Positions 11,962-24,183 of a stretch of 64,000 nt of DNA are shown in pieces (the stretch's first letter is position 1; each line of letters begins with the position of its first letter). The notes under the pieces are model-generated. The model had not been told where the DNA came from, searched no databases, and worked only from the letters and a program-made list of their open reading frames with translations. The stretch comes from Silene conica (Eukaryota > Streptophyta > Magnoliopsida > Caryophyllales > Caryophyllaceae). Made by a program: the position numbers and the translations under genes. The stretch covers positions 71,376,792 to 71,440,791 of the forward strand of contig CM055312.2 in the NCBI GenBank assembly GCA_029255685.2, in the 5' to 3' direction.

Positions 11962-13386
11962 TGATAGGCTTATCGTGTACCTAACAAAGATACCCTAGAC
12001 TTAACTAACAAATAAATGTAGATAAGGAAGTAGGGGTCGATCTCAGGGAGACGGTAGATGCAATATGACAAGCTATGGTTGGAATTCTATCAAGGTCGGT
12101 TCGATTGATTGTTTGGTTTGATGATTAAAACGATAACAAATTGAGATGTAAAACAATGATAATAAAAGATCTAGGGAAATAGGTTCACACATGTAAATTA
12201 GCAATAATTGATGTCGAATTGGGGAAACATACGATCAAAAGTTGTCTAGACTTATTAGCAATTATCTCTCGATTTTATTACTAGTCTTAGAACGATTACT
12301 AGCGGGCTCTCGCACTTACTAGGTCGTGCTACAAAACATGCTTAGGCAAATTCCATTCCCGACTTTCGATCTTAGGAAGAGAATTAACAAGATAACCAAT
12401 AATTGTGATCAAGAATCAAAGGTTAACAATACATAACAAGCATGTTATAGAAACAACAAATTGATAGTAATAAATCCTAATTCAACAATTATCAATTACT
12501 AATCTAACATGGCTTCCCTAAACCCTAGATTATAAGACTACTCACTCATGATAATATATAAACTAACAAAGATTGATTTGATTAACATAAACATGATAAC
12601 AATATATGAATTGGAATTAAAATGATAATATAAAAGCAAGGAATAGAAATTACCAACTTAAGGAAATAAGAACAAGAACTTGATTAATAAGAGCAAAGTA
12701 ATCTTCAAATAAAACCCGGAATTAAAGCATAAAAGTTGATGATTGAAAAACTAAGAACATAAAGGAAACTAGGTTTTTGTAGATTTAGGGAAATGTATGA
12801 AAAAGCATGAATAAAAAGTTCTCTAGTGATGAGTTTTATACAAAAAACTACTAGGAAAATGAAGAGTTGCTCAGTTGCACAATCCCCGAAGATCCGGGGA
12901 CCAAACATTCCTAGGGGGCGCAGCATTTGAGCCCAAGAATTGCTCAGGTATCAAACCCTAAGATTATGGGGTTTGAACAACTCCCGGGGGCGCAACATTT
13001 TAGGCTTATGGCTATCTCGCATCAACCCCGAGATTCTGGGGTTCGAACAGCAATCCGGGGATCTTGCAATCTCTTCTTTTCTTTACTAGTTCTCACTTTC
13101 TTGGCTCAAGTACCAACCAATTTTCATTTCTTCTTCCTCGGGAATGAGTGAACCTTCCCAAAATGCCCTTACATGGCTAAAACTCGCTCCAAGTAGCCTC
13201 GTGGTGCTCGGTGAATGCCAAAATGATAGAAAAAGGTCGCAACTTGCTCCGTTTCCTACAAAATGCAACAAAACATGCAAAACACCTACAACACGGAATT
13301 AGCTCATAAAATCACCTCATAAAGTGCAAATTATCATGTAAAGATGAGCTAAAAGAGGGGTGAAAATCATATAAAAATAGGACACA
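11962..13386 (-). repeat. 5' LTR of the Athila-type element
   Basis: This is the upstream LTR for the minus-strand element, 1425 bp, and is nearly identical to 5645-7069. Differences noticed are mostly C/T or A/G changes, for example in the second hairpin at 12951-12976, where a stem C has become T. Confidence 0.9.
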
Positions 13387-14352
13387 TCATGATACGAATT
13401 GATAATCATACTTACAATCGTTTGTATATGTCGTATATTGGTGTGGGGGCGTAGTGTTGGGTTGTGGGTTGCGTAAACTATGTATACTACTTATGCTCAT
13501 GGCCTCGAGTCGTCGTACGAAAGAATTGAGACAAGAAAAAAGCAAGACCGAGCAACAGCCAGCCTTGCCCGCGAATAGCGCAGCCTGCTTCCACAGGCGC
13601 AGGCCTGTGGCCGAGCAACACGCAGCCTGCGGCCTTATCACGCAGGGCTGTGGCCAGGCCTGTTCCCAGCGCTGTGCTTGCGTGTCTTTGGGGCTGTTTT
13701 GCGCCCGCGTCGCTTGTTTGTTTTAGCGGTTGTCAAGTGATATTATACGATGAAAATACTTGGTCTATGAGGTATAAAAATAATATATGAGTCTCGTAAT
13801 CCGAGCCTCGTTGGTCGTATGTTAATTTATCATTTGCTTAATAATCAAAGGCTATTCATTGCTTTGTTGCCGTATAAATGTCACATGAGTTGTAAACCTA
13901 TCGAGTACGAAGTTAATACACCTTGTGACTCCCCTCTTTGCAAATGAACCGTAGGATTTCGATATAAGGCTTGGTACTTTATTTTCGCTCCTTCTACCTT
14001 TATTTGATATAAAAGCTCGTACATCATAATTTGCCAAATGTTTCTTGTTCATGAACCTCCTCTTGTTGAATCACATGTTGCGAACCACGATTCGGTAATA
14101 AATTCTTGGTTAGTAATATTTATGTGAATCCTCGCTTGGTTGTGACTAAATGGTTGTATGGTTGAATGCTTAAGCCGTTTTAGAAGCTAAGTTGAGGAGG
14201 AAGACCCCCCCCCCCGGCCGGGCAACCGGAAGGGAAACCGACTCCCACTTCAAGTTAACTTCTATAAACTAGCTTAAGTGTTGTTTTGGTTAAATTGAGG
14301 CTCACATGTATTAGATGAGTTAGTTAATGTTTATGTTAGCTTGAATGGTAAT

Positions 14353-14783
14353 GATAACGGTTATGTTGTCTTACTTGTAATTTGATAACGGTTATGTTAT
14401 CTTGGGTTGAGTCGGGTAACAGTTATATTACCTTGCTTATGTTTGGGTGACGGTTATGTCATCCTAAGTCATGTTGGTGACGGTTATGCCACCTTGATTG
14501 TGAATGGATAGCGGTGGTACGATTTGTGTATCATTGTAATGAACTAATGCCACCCCGGTTATGGGTTTTATCTATGTTCGAGATTGGTCGGTGTCCGTGG
14601 TTATGCGGCCGTCCCCGTGTGTCGTTCGGTGTAGGTTATTACATCGAGAGTTCTGGCCAGGTCTTAGGCATATAGTTGTCGGTTATGCGCTATACATAGA
14701 GTCGGTGTCGTGGTTATGCGTCCCGATAGCTAGTGTCGTGGTTATGCGACCTAGCGGTCAGTGGTAACGGTTATGTTCCCTGA
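14353..14783 (+). repeat. Tandem array of GGTTAT-loop hairpins in the solo LTR
   Basis: About ten units carry the loop GGTTAT(G) flanked by inverted arms. Examples: 14353-14370 GATAAC/GTTGTC, 14384-14401 GATAAC/GTTATC (perfect), 14415-14432 GGTAA/TTACC, 14445-14464 GGGTGAC/GTCATCC, 14476-14493 GGTGAC/GCCACC, 14730-14754 CTAG and GTCGT with GCGAC and CTAG, and 14758-14783 CAG, GG, AAC with GTT, CC, CTG. Weaker members lie at 14552-14566, 14593-14610, 14671-14694 and 14704-14724. Loops stay constant while stems vary with mostly preserved pairing. Function is unknown. Confidence 0.65.
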
Positions 14784-17170
14784 CGGCGTTCATTCTATTC
14801 TTGTATGTTCTGTGATTGGCCATGCCATCTAGTGTTGGCCTCTGAGTCAATTACTTGCTTGTTGTTTGTGGGAATGAACATGCCATCAAGTGTTAGCCGC
14901 TGAGTCATTCACTTGGTTGTTTATCCGTTTGATATAATTCACATGATGACCTTGTTTGTAGTTCACATGTTGGTTCATGCTTGATCGTGTTTGTCATATT
15001 TGAATATGTCACTTTTGATTATTTATAATTGTATATGCAAGTTCATATGTATATGTTGTGTTGTATTACCGTTTACGTGTTTTCAAAAAAAAAGTGGCTG
15101 GGAGAACCTCGAGTTACTCCCCACTGACTGTGGCGTACATGTTTCATGTATGTAGGTTGGTGCTGTTTGGGGAACACGTGTGGCTAGCAAGCATTGTTGA
15201 TTATTCGACAAATACCTTTACGATTAGCTTAGTTTTAATTTACTTGTTATTAAGGGATACTTTATCCCTTGTTCATCTGAATCATCTTGTATAAGTTATA
15301 CTTTCTCTTTGGTTTTAATCTTAAGCGTTGTTTTGATATTCCGCGATTAAGTATTATTTATATATATGTCAAAAGTTTTTAAAGTTATCGTTTTTCCGCT
15401 GCAAGTTACTTGTTTATTTTATGTAATATCGCGGGGTGTCACATGTAGTCCCGAAGCTACCATCTTTGACCTCCACTTTCCCGAGGGGGGCGAACAGAGC
15501 TTGCCAAACGACAGGTACAACCATTACTCAGCAGAAACCTCGGAAACCAACGAGAGCCGTGATCCAGAGAGAGGGAGCAAAGTGTACTTACGCCACAAGG
15601 ACGTAGAAAGAAAAAGAGGGACAAAGACCATAATAAAAGACCATAATAATCAATGTCTAATGGAGCGGAAACTCCTACACTTTGAAAACCACTCAAAACG
15701 GGTACGTAAACCAAAGACCGAGCCAGTGAGCAAGGAGAATCCTGACAATAAGATAAGCCACATACCGATGACCTTCCAAGACGGCCACATAAACATGGAA
15801 ACAACACACCTCTAATGCAAAATTACTAATGTCGTTATTATTTTGCAAAACGAAACTAACAAACTATTCTTAAAAACCATCAACAATGGGTAATAATACC
15901 ACCGCAACCAAACCAACCAAGAACACAACCAAACAATCGTGAGCCTCCTCCCCGCCACCCAAAAACAAAGGCCAACACCCCACGGACCCATCCACACCCC
16001 CAACCACGCAGACTCAAACCACCGCCCCGACACTGCCTCACACGGACACCTCTAACACACCCAACATTCCCCTGAGACTCCAAATTCTGACAAACGAATC
16101 CCCCCAGGACCATCGGAGTACATGCAACAGACCACCACAAGAGGAAAACCAAAAAAACGACCCATAAGAAAAACAGTAGAAGAGTCTGATCGGTGGGGGG
16201 AGGGGCGAGGGGAAGGGAAACCACCATATCAACACGAAGACCCAACCACATAAGAGAAAAAACAACAGACTAAAGATGACCAAAACTCACCACCCACAAC
16301 CATCCAGCCTCTCAAGGATCACATACCAGGGATGTGGGAAGGGGCGAGGGAAAGAGGGCATCCATGGGTTGCATGTACCACATCTGAAGACAGGACAAGG
16401 GAACGACGGAACGGACCGACCTCAGATCAACCAACGAACCCACACAACCACCGCGCGGCAAGGAACGACCAAGAGCCAAAAAAAGGGACGAAAGACGAGA
16501 TCAAAGAAGCCTGAAACAAACCACGGAGTGGCGGTTCACCGGAGACAGGCCCAGAGAAGAGCCCATCTCCGGTGAAGAGGAAGGAGACGGATTAGGTGTG
16601 TTTTGGGAGGAGGTAGCGGCGGCGGAAAATTAGGGTTTTAGTGTTTGAGTCTTCTAGAGAGACGGGAGAGTGTTTTTTTAGAGAGATGCTTTTGGTAGCA
16701 TACACTTTGAGAAACAGTTGTTGAATTGAGGATGTTGTATTATTGGACACCGACGGCATTCATCAACAATTGCTTAAATTTAAGGATAAATTACAAATAA
16801 CCACTACATATTTGCGTATTTTTACAAATTACCATCACGTATTTTTTTTTTACAAATAACCCCCAAACTTTTAGGTATACTCCCGATCACTACCGTATTT
16901 TAATCCCGAACATTATTTTTCTTATTTTCCGACTTGTTAAGTAACAATTTATGTAAAATACCCATATTACCCTCCCTACGTACACAAGCCTATCCAAATT
17001 AAATACACACCCATATTCATTATATTTCCCCAATTTCCCAAATCAAAATAGATTTCAAACCCTAATTCCAGAATTCCCCAAATTATGTCCCTAGACAAAG
17101 CCAGTGAATATCTCTTTTTTCCGATTGTAGTTTAAGTTTGGTTTGGGTTTACCACTGAACTTCTTTTATA

Positions 17171-17231
17171 GGGTGGACTCCCTTGGTTTGATGAATGGTT
17201 TCCTGAGAAGATGATTGATGCCTTGATTGAG
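17171..17231 (+). pseudogene. Possible captured exon inside the TIR element
   Basis: After a TTTTATAG acceptor-like site the frame reads GGLPWFDEWFPEKMIDALIE and then meets GTGTAA, a donor-like site. The residue pattern looks like a real protein segment rather than random translation, but I cannot name its family. MULE-type elements are known to carry host exons. The evidence is one short exon-sized frame, so confidence is low. Confidence 0.3.
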
Positions 17232-17705
17232 GTGTAAACAACCTTTGGTCTCATTGACGTTAGCTTTGGCTAAATTTGTCATTAAAATTAGATAAGAAAG
17301 AAGACCAACTAGCCGCCTTTATTTTGACTTGCGACAACTAGCTTTGCCGCTTTTTACTATGAAGCCCAAATGGCAGAAATGAGACCTTAACCAGCTTCCT
17401 TCGATCTACAAGAGAAAAGGTCAATTGTGACGTCATGATCAGAATAGTTGTTTATGCTAGAGTTTTCCCTTACTAGTGTGAGTATAAGCAACATATTTTG
17501 GATGAACGATTACTCTAGTGTAAGTACAACATATTTTGGATGGAATTTTGGAATATAATTTGGGAAATTTTAGAATTAGGGTTTGAATCTATTTTGATTT
17601 GGGAAATTGGGGGAAATGGGATGAATATGAGTTGTATTTAGTTTGGGTAGGCTTGTGTAAATAGGAAAATAAGAAAAATAATGTTCGAGATTAAAACACG
17701 GTGGT

Positions 17706-19071
17706 TGATAAGACGGGTTTAGTACGACATAAAAGTGTCAATTTAGATGAGTTATTGATGGAATGAGTAGCGTGTGGAGTTATAATTGTATAATTACGAC
17801 TTATTGGTGTTGATTGCATTTAAGAGTAATTAAGTTGAAAAATGGATCAATAGAGTTTTGGGTATTATTTGGATTGGAATTTACATGATTTTTGGATTGA
17901 CAACATTGGTCCAAGCTTGGCATTTGGAAGAATAAGTGGACAAGTAATTGGCATTTGAGAGATTGGTTTGGACTTCCTACAAAAGGAACATGTCACATGG
18001 GCTATCCTCTGATGGCCCAACATAAGCCAACCAAAAAGAAGAGAAAAGACGGAATGCAATTCATTCTCCAGAAATTTGTGCGACCCGCGTGAAGACACAG
18101 GCGACCCGCGCGGCAGTCGGACTAGCAATTGTTGATTTGTGTTGTTTCGATATTTTTGGCTGTTGCTATTTTAATTAGTAGTAATATTAGGTTAAATATC
18201 AAGGATATCCGTCACTTTTTCATTCATTCAACTTTTAGAATTGGGAAGACTATCAAGAACCCTATTTCTTTTGCTTAATAATTATGAGGAATTAATCCTC
18301 TCTTTTCTTGGATTTGATAAACGGAAGCTTCAACTAATTAATTGTGAGATTGTTCTTTCTCCCTTTTATTTCTCAAGTATTGTTTATATCTCTTGCTCGT
18401 ATTTTATGATTATTGTTTTCTCTCGCTAATCTGATCAATTAGTAATTGTTAACTTTAATCTATCGCATGTTTAGAAATTGAATCCGTAATTGTTCAATTA
18501 ACCTAGACTAAAGTAGCAAGCTTTACCCTAATAATTTGTATGTGTTTCATCGTTATTAGGACGAGGTAGAGACTGAACATATAATTCGAATCGTTAACCG
18601 CGTGTGTTAAAGATCGTTATCTTTATTGCTTCCTTGGATTGTTAATGCTATTGTTGGATTAAATCTAGACGCTTGGCTTAGATTGTTCAATAATTAGGGT
18701 CTTCTAATATCTCGTTTCGACTTAGTTGACTATACTTAAGAGGAAGAAGGAAACTTGTATTTCCACAATAAAGTACTTGAGAGTAATTGAGTTAAAGACA
18801 ATCGAAGACCAATTAGTTTGTTGATAGTGGATGTTTATTGACCCAAGATCCTTTAATCATCTGAATTCATTCATCTTTATTGTTTGTATAGTAGACTATA
18901 GATTATTCAATCACAAAACCCCCTATTATTGTTACTTATTTTCTCTACTTTAATTCACATAAATTACATCGCCTTCTCTGTGGATCGATCCTGATTACCA
19001 TATACTGTATTTGTTTAAGGTTTTAAGTGTTATAAATATTATCTTTGGGAGCATACGACTTCGGCTCACCA
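17706..19071 (+). repeat. LTR 1 of the array
   Basis: This 1366-bp LTR begins TGATAAGACGGG and ends CGGCTCACCA. It shares several positions with LTR 3 against LTR 2 (for example the site at 18564, where LTR 2 has a 4-bp insertion) and others with neither. Confidence 0.9.
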
Positions 19072-19076
19072 AATTT

Positions 19077-19094
19077 TGGCGCCGTTGCCGGGGA
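19077..19094 (+). other. Primer binding site of internal region 1, tRNA-Asp type
   Basis: TGGCGCCGTTGCCGGGGA follows LTR 1 after five bases and is complementary to the 3' end of plant tRNA-Asp. The same site follows LTR 2 at 24107-24124. Confidence 0.85.
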
Positions 19095-19153
19095 AGGCAA
19101 TAGTTAATTTTTGTGTTTCTTCAGTGTAGACTTTTATTTTATTGTTTTAGTTT

Positions 19154-21386
19154 ATGCCTAATACTCGTTCTTCTGACCAACCACTCGAGCCTTACGACTC
19201 AGAGATTGAATGCACATTTTTCAGGTTAAGACAAGTCGGGGAAGGTTTGCTAGTTGCTTTTGAGCACCCAGATTCCGAATACGATATACACTCAAATTCA
19301 GACACTTCGTAAATTTCTACTACTGAGAATATGGCTAGAGAGACTCGAACCTTAAGGGATCTTACAGCTCCAAATCTTGACGTTCAACCATTGTGCATCA
19401 CTTTTCCAGCCTTGGCTGATGGAGCTACTTTTGAACTGAAATCTGGCTTGATACATTAATTACCAAGTTTCAGTGGTATGAGCATCGAAGATCCGAACAA
19501 GCATCTTTCGGATTTTCATATTGTTTGCACCAGTATGAAGCCAGCCAATGTCACAGAGATTGGTTAAACTATCTACCACCGGGGAGTATCACTACTTGGG
19601 TAGGTATGAAGAAGGCATTCTTGGAGAAATATTTTCCTCCTTCTCGATCATCTCAACTGAAAAGAGCAATTAGTAATGTTGAACAACAAGACGGAGAAAC
19701 TATGTATGAGTTTCTTGAAAAATTTAAGAAGCTTTGTGCTAGTTGTCCTTACCATGGATACTCCGACCAAGATCTCATCATGTATTTTTGTGGAGGCCTA
19801 AATCTAGATGATCGTCGTATGATTCACTCTGCTTGTGGGGGAAATATAGCCAATAAGAATCCAGATGAGGCTTGGGAGGTTATCACAGAGCTAGCTGAGA
19901 CCTCTAGACAGTTTGAGACCAGACCATCACGAAGAGGAGTGAGTGCTATGGGTGTTAGTCCTGGCTTGGAGGAGAAAGTTGATAATATTTCTTCCACCCT
20001 ACGTGACATGTTATCTGGAAGACAAATTGCTGTTGTTTGTGGTATATGCTGTATTGAGGGTCATCCCAGCGATTTGTGCCCCCAAATGCAAGAGGGTGGT
20101 TCTCAGACGGTGAATGGTATATGGGAGAGTAGTTCAAACAAGAAATGGGATCCACACTCTAATACCTATTATGAAGGATGGAAGGCTCACCCTAACTTCC
20201 GTTGGGAAAACTCTCAAGCCGGTCCATCAGCTGGCCCTCCTAGAGGTCAGTTTTTTCCAGCGACCACAAGGACAACAATTTACTCAACAAGTGCCACAAC
20301 AAGTAGCTCAACAAGCACCACCGAGCTCATCAATGTCCACAGAAGATATGATTCGCGCTCTCACTCTCAGTGTTACTCAAGATCGAGCTGATAATAAGCA
20401 AAATTTTACAAATCTTGAGATCAAGTGAGCCAATTGGCTACTGCGGTCAATCGGTTAGAAGCTAAACAGTCGGGTGCTCTACCATCTTAACCCGTGCTGA
20501 ATCCCAAGGAGAATGTGAGTGCCGTATCATTGAGAAATGGTAGGCAATTGGTGGAGATTGAAAAGCCAAAAGCTAAGCCTAGGGTGGTGACTGTTCAAGA
20601 AGAAGAGGAGTTGGTGGTTGAAGGTGACAAGCCACTTAGTGATGGAGTGAAAGAAGATGCATCTAGTTCCAATGAGGTGACACCAGTTATGCCCACAAAT
20701 GAGTCACTCCCACCTTTTCCCGAGGCTTTGAAGGACAAAAGAAGAAAGGAGCATGACACTGATATTTACGAAACCTTTCGTAAATGCGAGGTAAATATTC
20801 CTTTACTTGACTTGCTTAAGAGTGTTCCTAGGTATGCAAATTAAAAGAACTTTGTACAATTAAAAGAAATCAGAAGGAACGTAGTTTGAAAAAGCAGAAG
20901 GGGAAACCTAGTGAGTTTGTTTCGGCCTTGTTTAAGAGTAAGACCCCTCCTAAGTGTAGTGATCCAGGTGTGTTTACCATACCTTACACTATAAGTGATA
21001 CACGGTCTGAAAGAGCCATGTTAGATCTAGGGGCATCAATAAATGTTCTCCCCTACCATGTTTATGAGTCTCTTAAGCTTGGTCCTTTGAAAAGCACTAG
21101 GGTAGTAGTCCAACTTGCTAATCGGTCTAGTGTACACCCTAGAGGAGTAGTAGAGAATGTTATGGTCAAGGTAGATCAACTGGTTTTTCCAGCAGATTTC
21201 TATGTTTTGGATATGGCACAGGAGGTTGATGCTATCCCAATTTTATTGGGTAGACCATTCCTAAAGACCGCAGGAACCCGAATTGATGTCCCAAATGGTT
21301 CCTTGACTATGGAGTTTAATGGGAAGGTGGTTAAATTTCAAATTAATTCACCTAATTCAACTAATTCTATGGTTTCTTCTTTTTAA
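19154..21386 (+). pseudogene. Broken gag-protease, array copy 1
   Basis: The frame starts with ATG (MPNTRSSDQ...) and encodes an Athila-type gag with TRTLRDLTAPNLD, FELKSGLIH and LPPGSITTW blocks, then a knuckle-like CGICCIEGHPSDLC. The protease has DLGASINVLPY and ILLGRPFLKTAGT. Breaks: a TAA at about 19310, a stop after SGLIH (~19459), a 51-bp deletion near 19556 compared with copy 2, further disruptions near 20250 and 20426-20490, and a frame break at the gag/protease junction near 20842. The protease frame itself (about 20886-21386) is open. No functional polyprotein can be made. Confidence 0.85.
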
Positions 21387-22731
21387 GGTGTATCCTTCTA
21401 TGGGAGAATCACAAAGATGCCGAGGTTGGAAAAAGGAAGGGTAAGACTTGGTTTGATAATCTAATTCGTCGGAAGAGATCCGGTAAAGCAACACAAGTTA
21501 TACATATTAAATCAAGTGTTTACCCCAGTCCCTTGAAAAGGTAAAGTTTTAAGCACTATCTTAAGTCGGGTGGTTCACCACTCCGCGAGATGTCGAGCCA
21601 ACGACGTTAAACAACAGCACTTCTGGGAGGCAACCTATAGATTTGTGTGTGCAATTTCTCAAAAAAAAAAAAATTCGGAAAAAAAAAAACAATAACGAAA
21701 ATTCAAAAAAAAAAGGAAGTCGGAACTGCCTAATTTATGGTGTTGGCGACATAAGAAGGGAGACCTCGAAGGAAGGATGGGTAGGATAGTGGCTAAGGTG
21801 TGGTGTAACCGCGGTGCGTTGTTGTGGGCACTTGTTTATGCGGTTGGATGGATTGTTGATTTGGTGTAGAGGAGATTAGGAATAACCTTGTAAGCTCGGA
21901 GTTGCGGAAGTTTTGTTTATGTGCATTCTGTTACTGACACATATATTATTACAGCTACTTGGTCTTTGGTTAGGATTGGAGTAATAAGGGGCGTTAGTCT
22001 TTTTTGTCACTCTTATCTTTTTTCGGCTTTGTATGATTGTGCTTTATGGAGTATGCTAATAGCCAAGTATGGGGAGGAGGTGTGGTGCGTGGATTGCTCT
22101 GTTTTCATGTTTTCATGTGGTGTTGCGGTATGCTTGATGGTCTCTATCGTCATTGGCGCTTCCTTAGATGAGGTGTGTTTTTCTCTTCCCTTTTTATTGT
22201 GTCCTTGTAACATTGAGGACAATGTTTCATTCAAGTGTGGGGAGGGAGAATCGTTACGATTTGTATACATTTGTAATTGTGTAGTGTTTTTATCTCAATA
22301 CATTATTTCAAAAAAAAAATGAAAAAAGTGAAAAAAAACAAAAAGATTAATCCCGACTAGGTGAAAACCCGAAAGGGCGCCTAGGTAAGATTGAGATGTG
22401 GCCGATGACGGAGTGAAAACCCGAAAGGGCGCTCCGGGTAAAATGAAGAAACGAGTTGCGTGCCACTGAGAGTAGAGGTGAGATGAAAAAACGATAAGCT
22501 AGAGTGAAAATCCGCAAGGGCGGACGCTCTAGGCAAAATGAGAGACAAGGTAAAGAAAAAATTCCAATGCTATTTTGATCTCCTGCTGCTAAGTTGAAGA
22601 CCGTCTAGTTCAAGCATTACTACGAGTTTTATTACTTTTCTTACACTTCTGTGGATCGGTGTTGGTATGAGCTTATAATGAGTCCTTTGAGTTTACTCGA
22701 GGACGAGTAAAGATCTAAGTGTGGGGAAGTT
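21387..22731 (+). other. 3' non-coding part of internal region 1
   Basis: Features seen: A-rich tracts at 21660-21715, a hydrophobic 133-codon frame at 21921-22322 that is also open in copy 2, a motif ATTGAGGACAATG common in such 3' regions, the hairpin triplet at 22357-22532, and the polypurine tract AAGTGTGGGGAAG directly before LTR 2. No enzyme domain is present. Confidence 0.7.
22357..22532 (+). other. Triplet of compound hairpins, copy 1
   Basis: Three units share the plan: outer stem ending TG/CG, then AAAA, then a small inner hairpin. Unit A 22357-22384: CTAGGTG/CGCCTAG around CCCGAAAGGG. Unit B 22409-22436: CGGAGTG/CGCTCCG around CCCGAAAGGG. Unit C 22499-22532: CTAGAGTG/CGCTCTAG around TCCGC/GCGGA. 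Outer stems differ in sequence but all pair over 7-8 bp with one T-G wobble at the same place. The inner CCC-GAAA-GGG is a GNRA-type tetraloop. This is strong evidence for a selected RNA structure. Its function is unknown. Confidence 0.75.
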
Positions 22732-24101
22732 TGATAAGACGGGTTTAGTACGACATAAAAGTGTCAATTTAGATGAGTTATTGATGGAATGAGTAGCGTG
22801 TGGAGTTATAATTGTATAATTACGACTTATTGGTGTTGATTGCATTTAAGAGTAATTAAGTTGAAAAATGGATCAATGGAGTTTTGGGTATTATTTGGAT
22901 TGGAATTTACATGATTTTTGGATTGACAACATTGGTCCAAGCTTGGCATTTGGAAGAATAAGTGGACAAGTAATTGGCATTTGAGAGATTGGTTTGGACT
23001 TCCTACAAAAGGAACATGTCACATGGGCTATCCCCTGATGGCCCAACATAAGCCAACCAAAAAGAAGAGAAAAGACGGAATGCAATTCATTCTCCAGAAA
23101 TTTGTGCGACCCGCGTGAAGACACAGGCGACCCGCGCGGCAGTCGGACTAGCAATTGTTGATTTTTGTTGTTTCGATATTTTTGGCTGTTGCTATTTTAA
23201 TTAGTAGTAATATTAGGTTAAGTATCAAGGATATCCGTCACTTTTTCATTCATTCAACTTTTATAATTGGGAAGACTATCAAGAACCCTATTTCTTTTGC
23301 TTAATAATTATAAGGAATTAATCCTCTCTTTTCTTGGATTTGATAAACGAAAGCATCAACTAATTAATTGTGAGATTGTTCTTTCTCCCTTTTATTTCTC
23401 AAGTATTGTTTATATCTCTTGCTCGTATTTTATGATTATTGTTTTCTCTCGCTAATCTGATCAATTAGTAATTGTTAACTTTAATCTATCGCATGTTTAG
23501 AAATTGAATCCGTAATTGTTCAATTAACCTAGACTAAAGTAGCAAGCTTTACCTTAATAATTTGTATGTGTTTCATCGTTATTAGGACGAGGTAGATCGA
23601 GACTGAACATATAATTCGAATCGTTAACCGCGTGTGTTAAAGATCGTTATCTTTATTGCTTCCTTGGATTGTTAATGCTATTGTTGGATTAAATTTAGAC
23701 GCTTGGCTTAGATTGTTCAATAATTAGGGTCTTCTAATATCGCGTTTCGACTTAGTTGACTATACTTAAGAGGAAGAAGGAAACTTGTATTTCCACAATA
23801 AAGTACTTGAGAGTAATTGAGTTAAAGACAATCGAAGACCAATTAGTTTGTTGATAGTGGATGTTTATTGACCCAAGATCCTTTAATCATCTGAATTCAT
23901 TCATCTTTATTGTTTGTTTAGTAGACTATAGATTATTCAATCACAAAACCCCCTATTATTGTTACTTATTTTCTCTACTTTAATTCACATAAATTACATC
24001 GCCTTCTCTGTGGATCGATCCTGATTACCATATACTATATTAATTTAAGGTTTTAAGTGTTATAAATATTATCTTTGGGAGCATACGACTTCGGCTCACC
24101 A
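22732..24101 (+). repeat. LTR 2 (middle) of the array
   Basis: This 1370-bp LTR serves as the 3' LTR of unit 1 and the 5' LTR of unit 2. It has a private 4-bp insertion (near 23595) and several private substitutions. No target duplication flanks it, which shows it was not a separate insertion. Confidence 0.9.
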
Positions 24102-24183
24102 AATTTTGGCGCCGTTGCCGGGGAAGGCAATAGTTAATTTTTGTGTTTCTTCAGTGTAGACTTTTATTTTATTGTTTTAGTTT

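Larger units (their letters stand above)
5645..13386 (-). mobile_element. Athila-type Ty3/gypsy element, internally deleted
   Basis: This is a complete LTR-to-LTR unit on the minus strand. Two 1425-bp LTRs (5645-7069, 11962-13386) start and end TG...CA and differ at about eight positions by eye (~0.6%). In transcription order they are followed by a tRNA-Asp primer binding site, a gag-protease frame, a short integrase tail, ~1.9 kb of non-coding DNA and a polypurine tract. Reverse transcriptase, RNase H and the integrase core are missing, so it could move only with borrowed enzymes. TCATGATA lies directly outside both LTRs (5637-5644, 13387-13394). That is longer than the usual 5-bp duplication. 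It is inserted inside the solo LTR. Confidence 0.9.
4708..15443. mobile_element. Solo LTR of a chromovirus-like element, interrupted by an Athila insertion
   Basis: The left end begins TGTAACACCCCGAT (4708) and the right end finishes GGGGTGTCACA (15443), the usual TG...CA ends of an LTR. TGTAG flanks both sides (4703-4707 and 15444-15448), a 5-bp target duplication. No primer binding site, gag or pol follows either end, so this is a solo LTR left by LTR-LTR recombination. Without the nested element at 5645-13386 and its duplicated flank it measures about 2.99 kb. The TGTAACACCCC start is common in Tekay/Del-type LTRs, but family membership is inferred from the ends only. Confidence 0.8.
4544..16716 (-). 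mobile_element. LINE-like insertion, split by later LTR elements
   Basis: On the minus strand the sequence 16707 to 15449 resembles a plant LINE 5' untranslated region. It ends at 4707-4555 with CTTGTTTTTACCATTGCC and an 11-A tail (a T run at 4555-4565 on the plus strand). The 3' end resembles that of the LINE at 1.3-2 kb, which also ends CTTGTTTACC plus A-tail. TGAGAAACA occurs at 4544-4552 and 16708-16716 and would be a 9-bp target duplication. Without the nested DNA only about 1.4 kb remains, with no ORF1 or ORF2 seen, so it is an internally deleted or non-autonomous copy. Frames such as 15457-15807 (-) match no family I know. Confidence 0.5.

Noticed and set aside
14353..14783. CRISPR-like pattern of short repeats
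   Set aside because: The conserved part is a six-base loop and the spacing is irregular. The host is a plant, and no cas genes exist here.
15366..15815. 149-codon frame across the LTR edge
   Set aside because: It runs from the solo LTR into the LINE-like DNA, so it is a chance fusion with no recognisable domain.
15880..16575. Overlapping frames on both strands in the LINE-like region
   Set aside because: Biased composition in an untranslated leader. No LINE ORF1 or zinc-finger pattern is visible.
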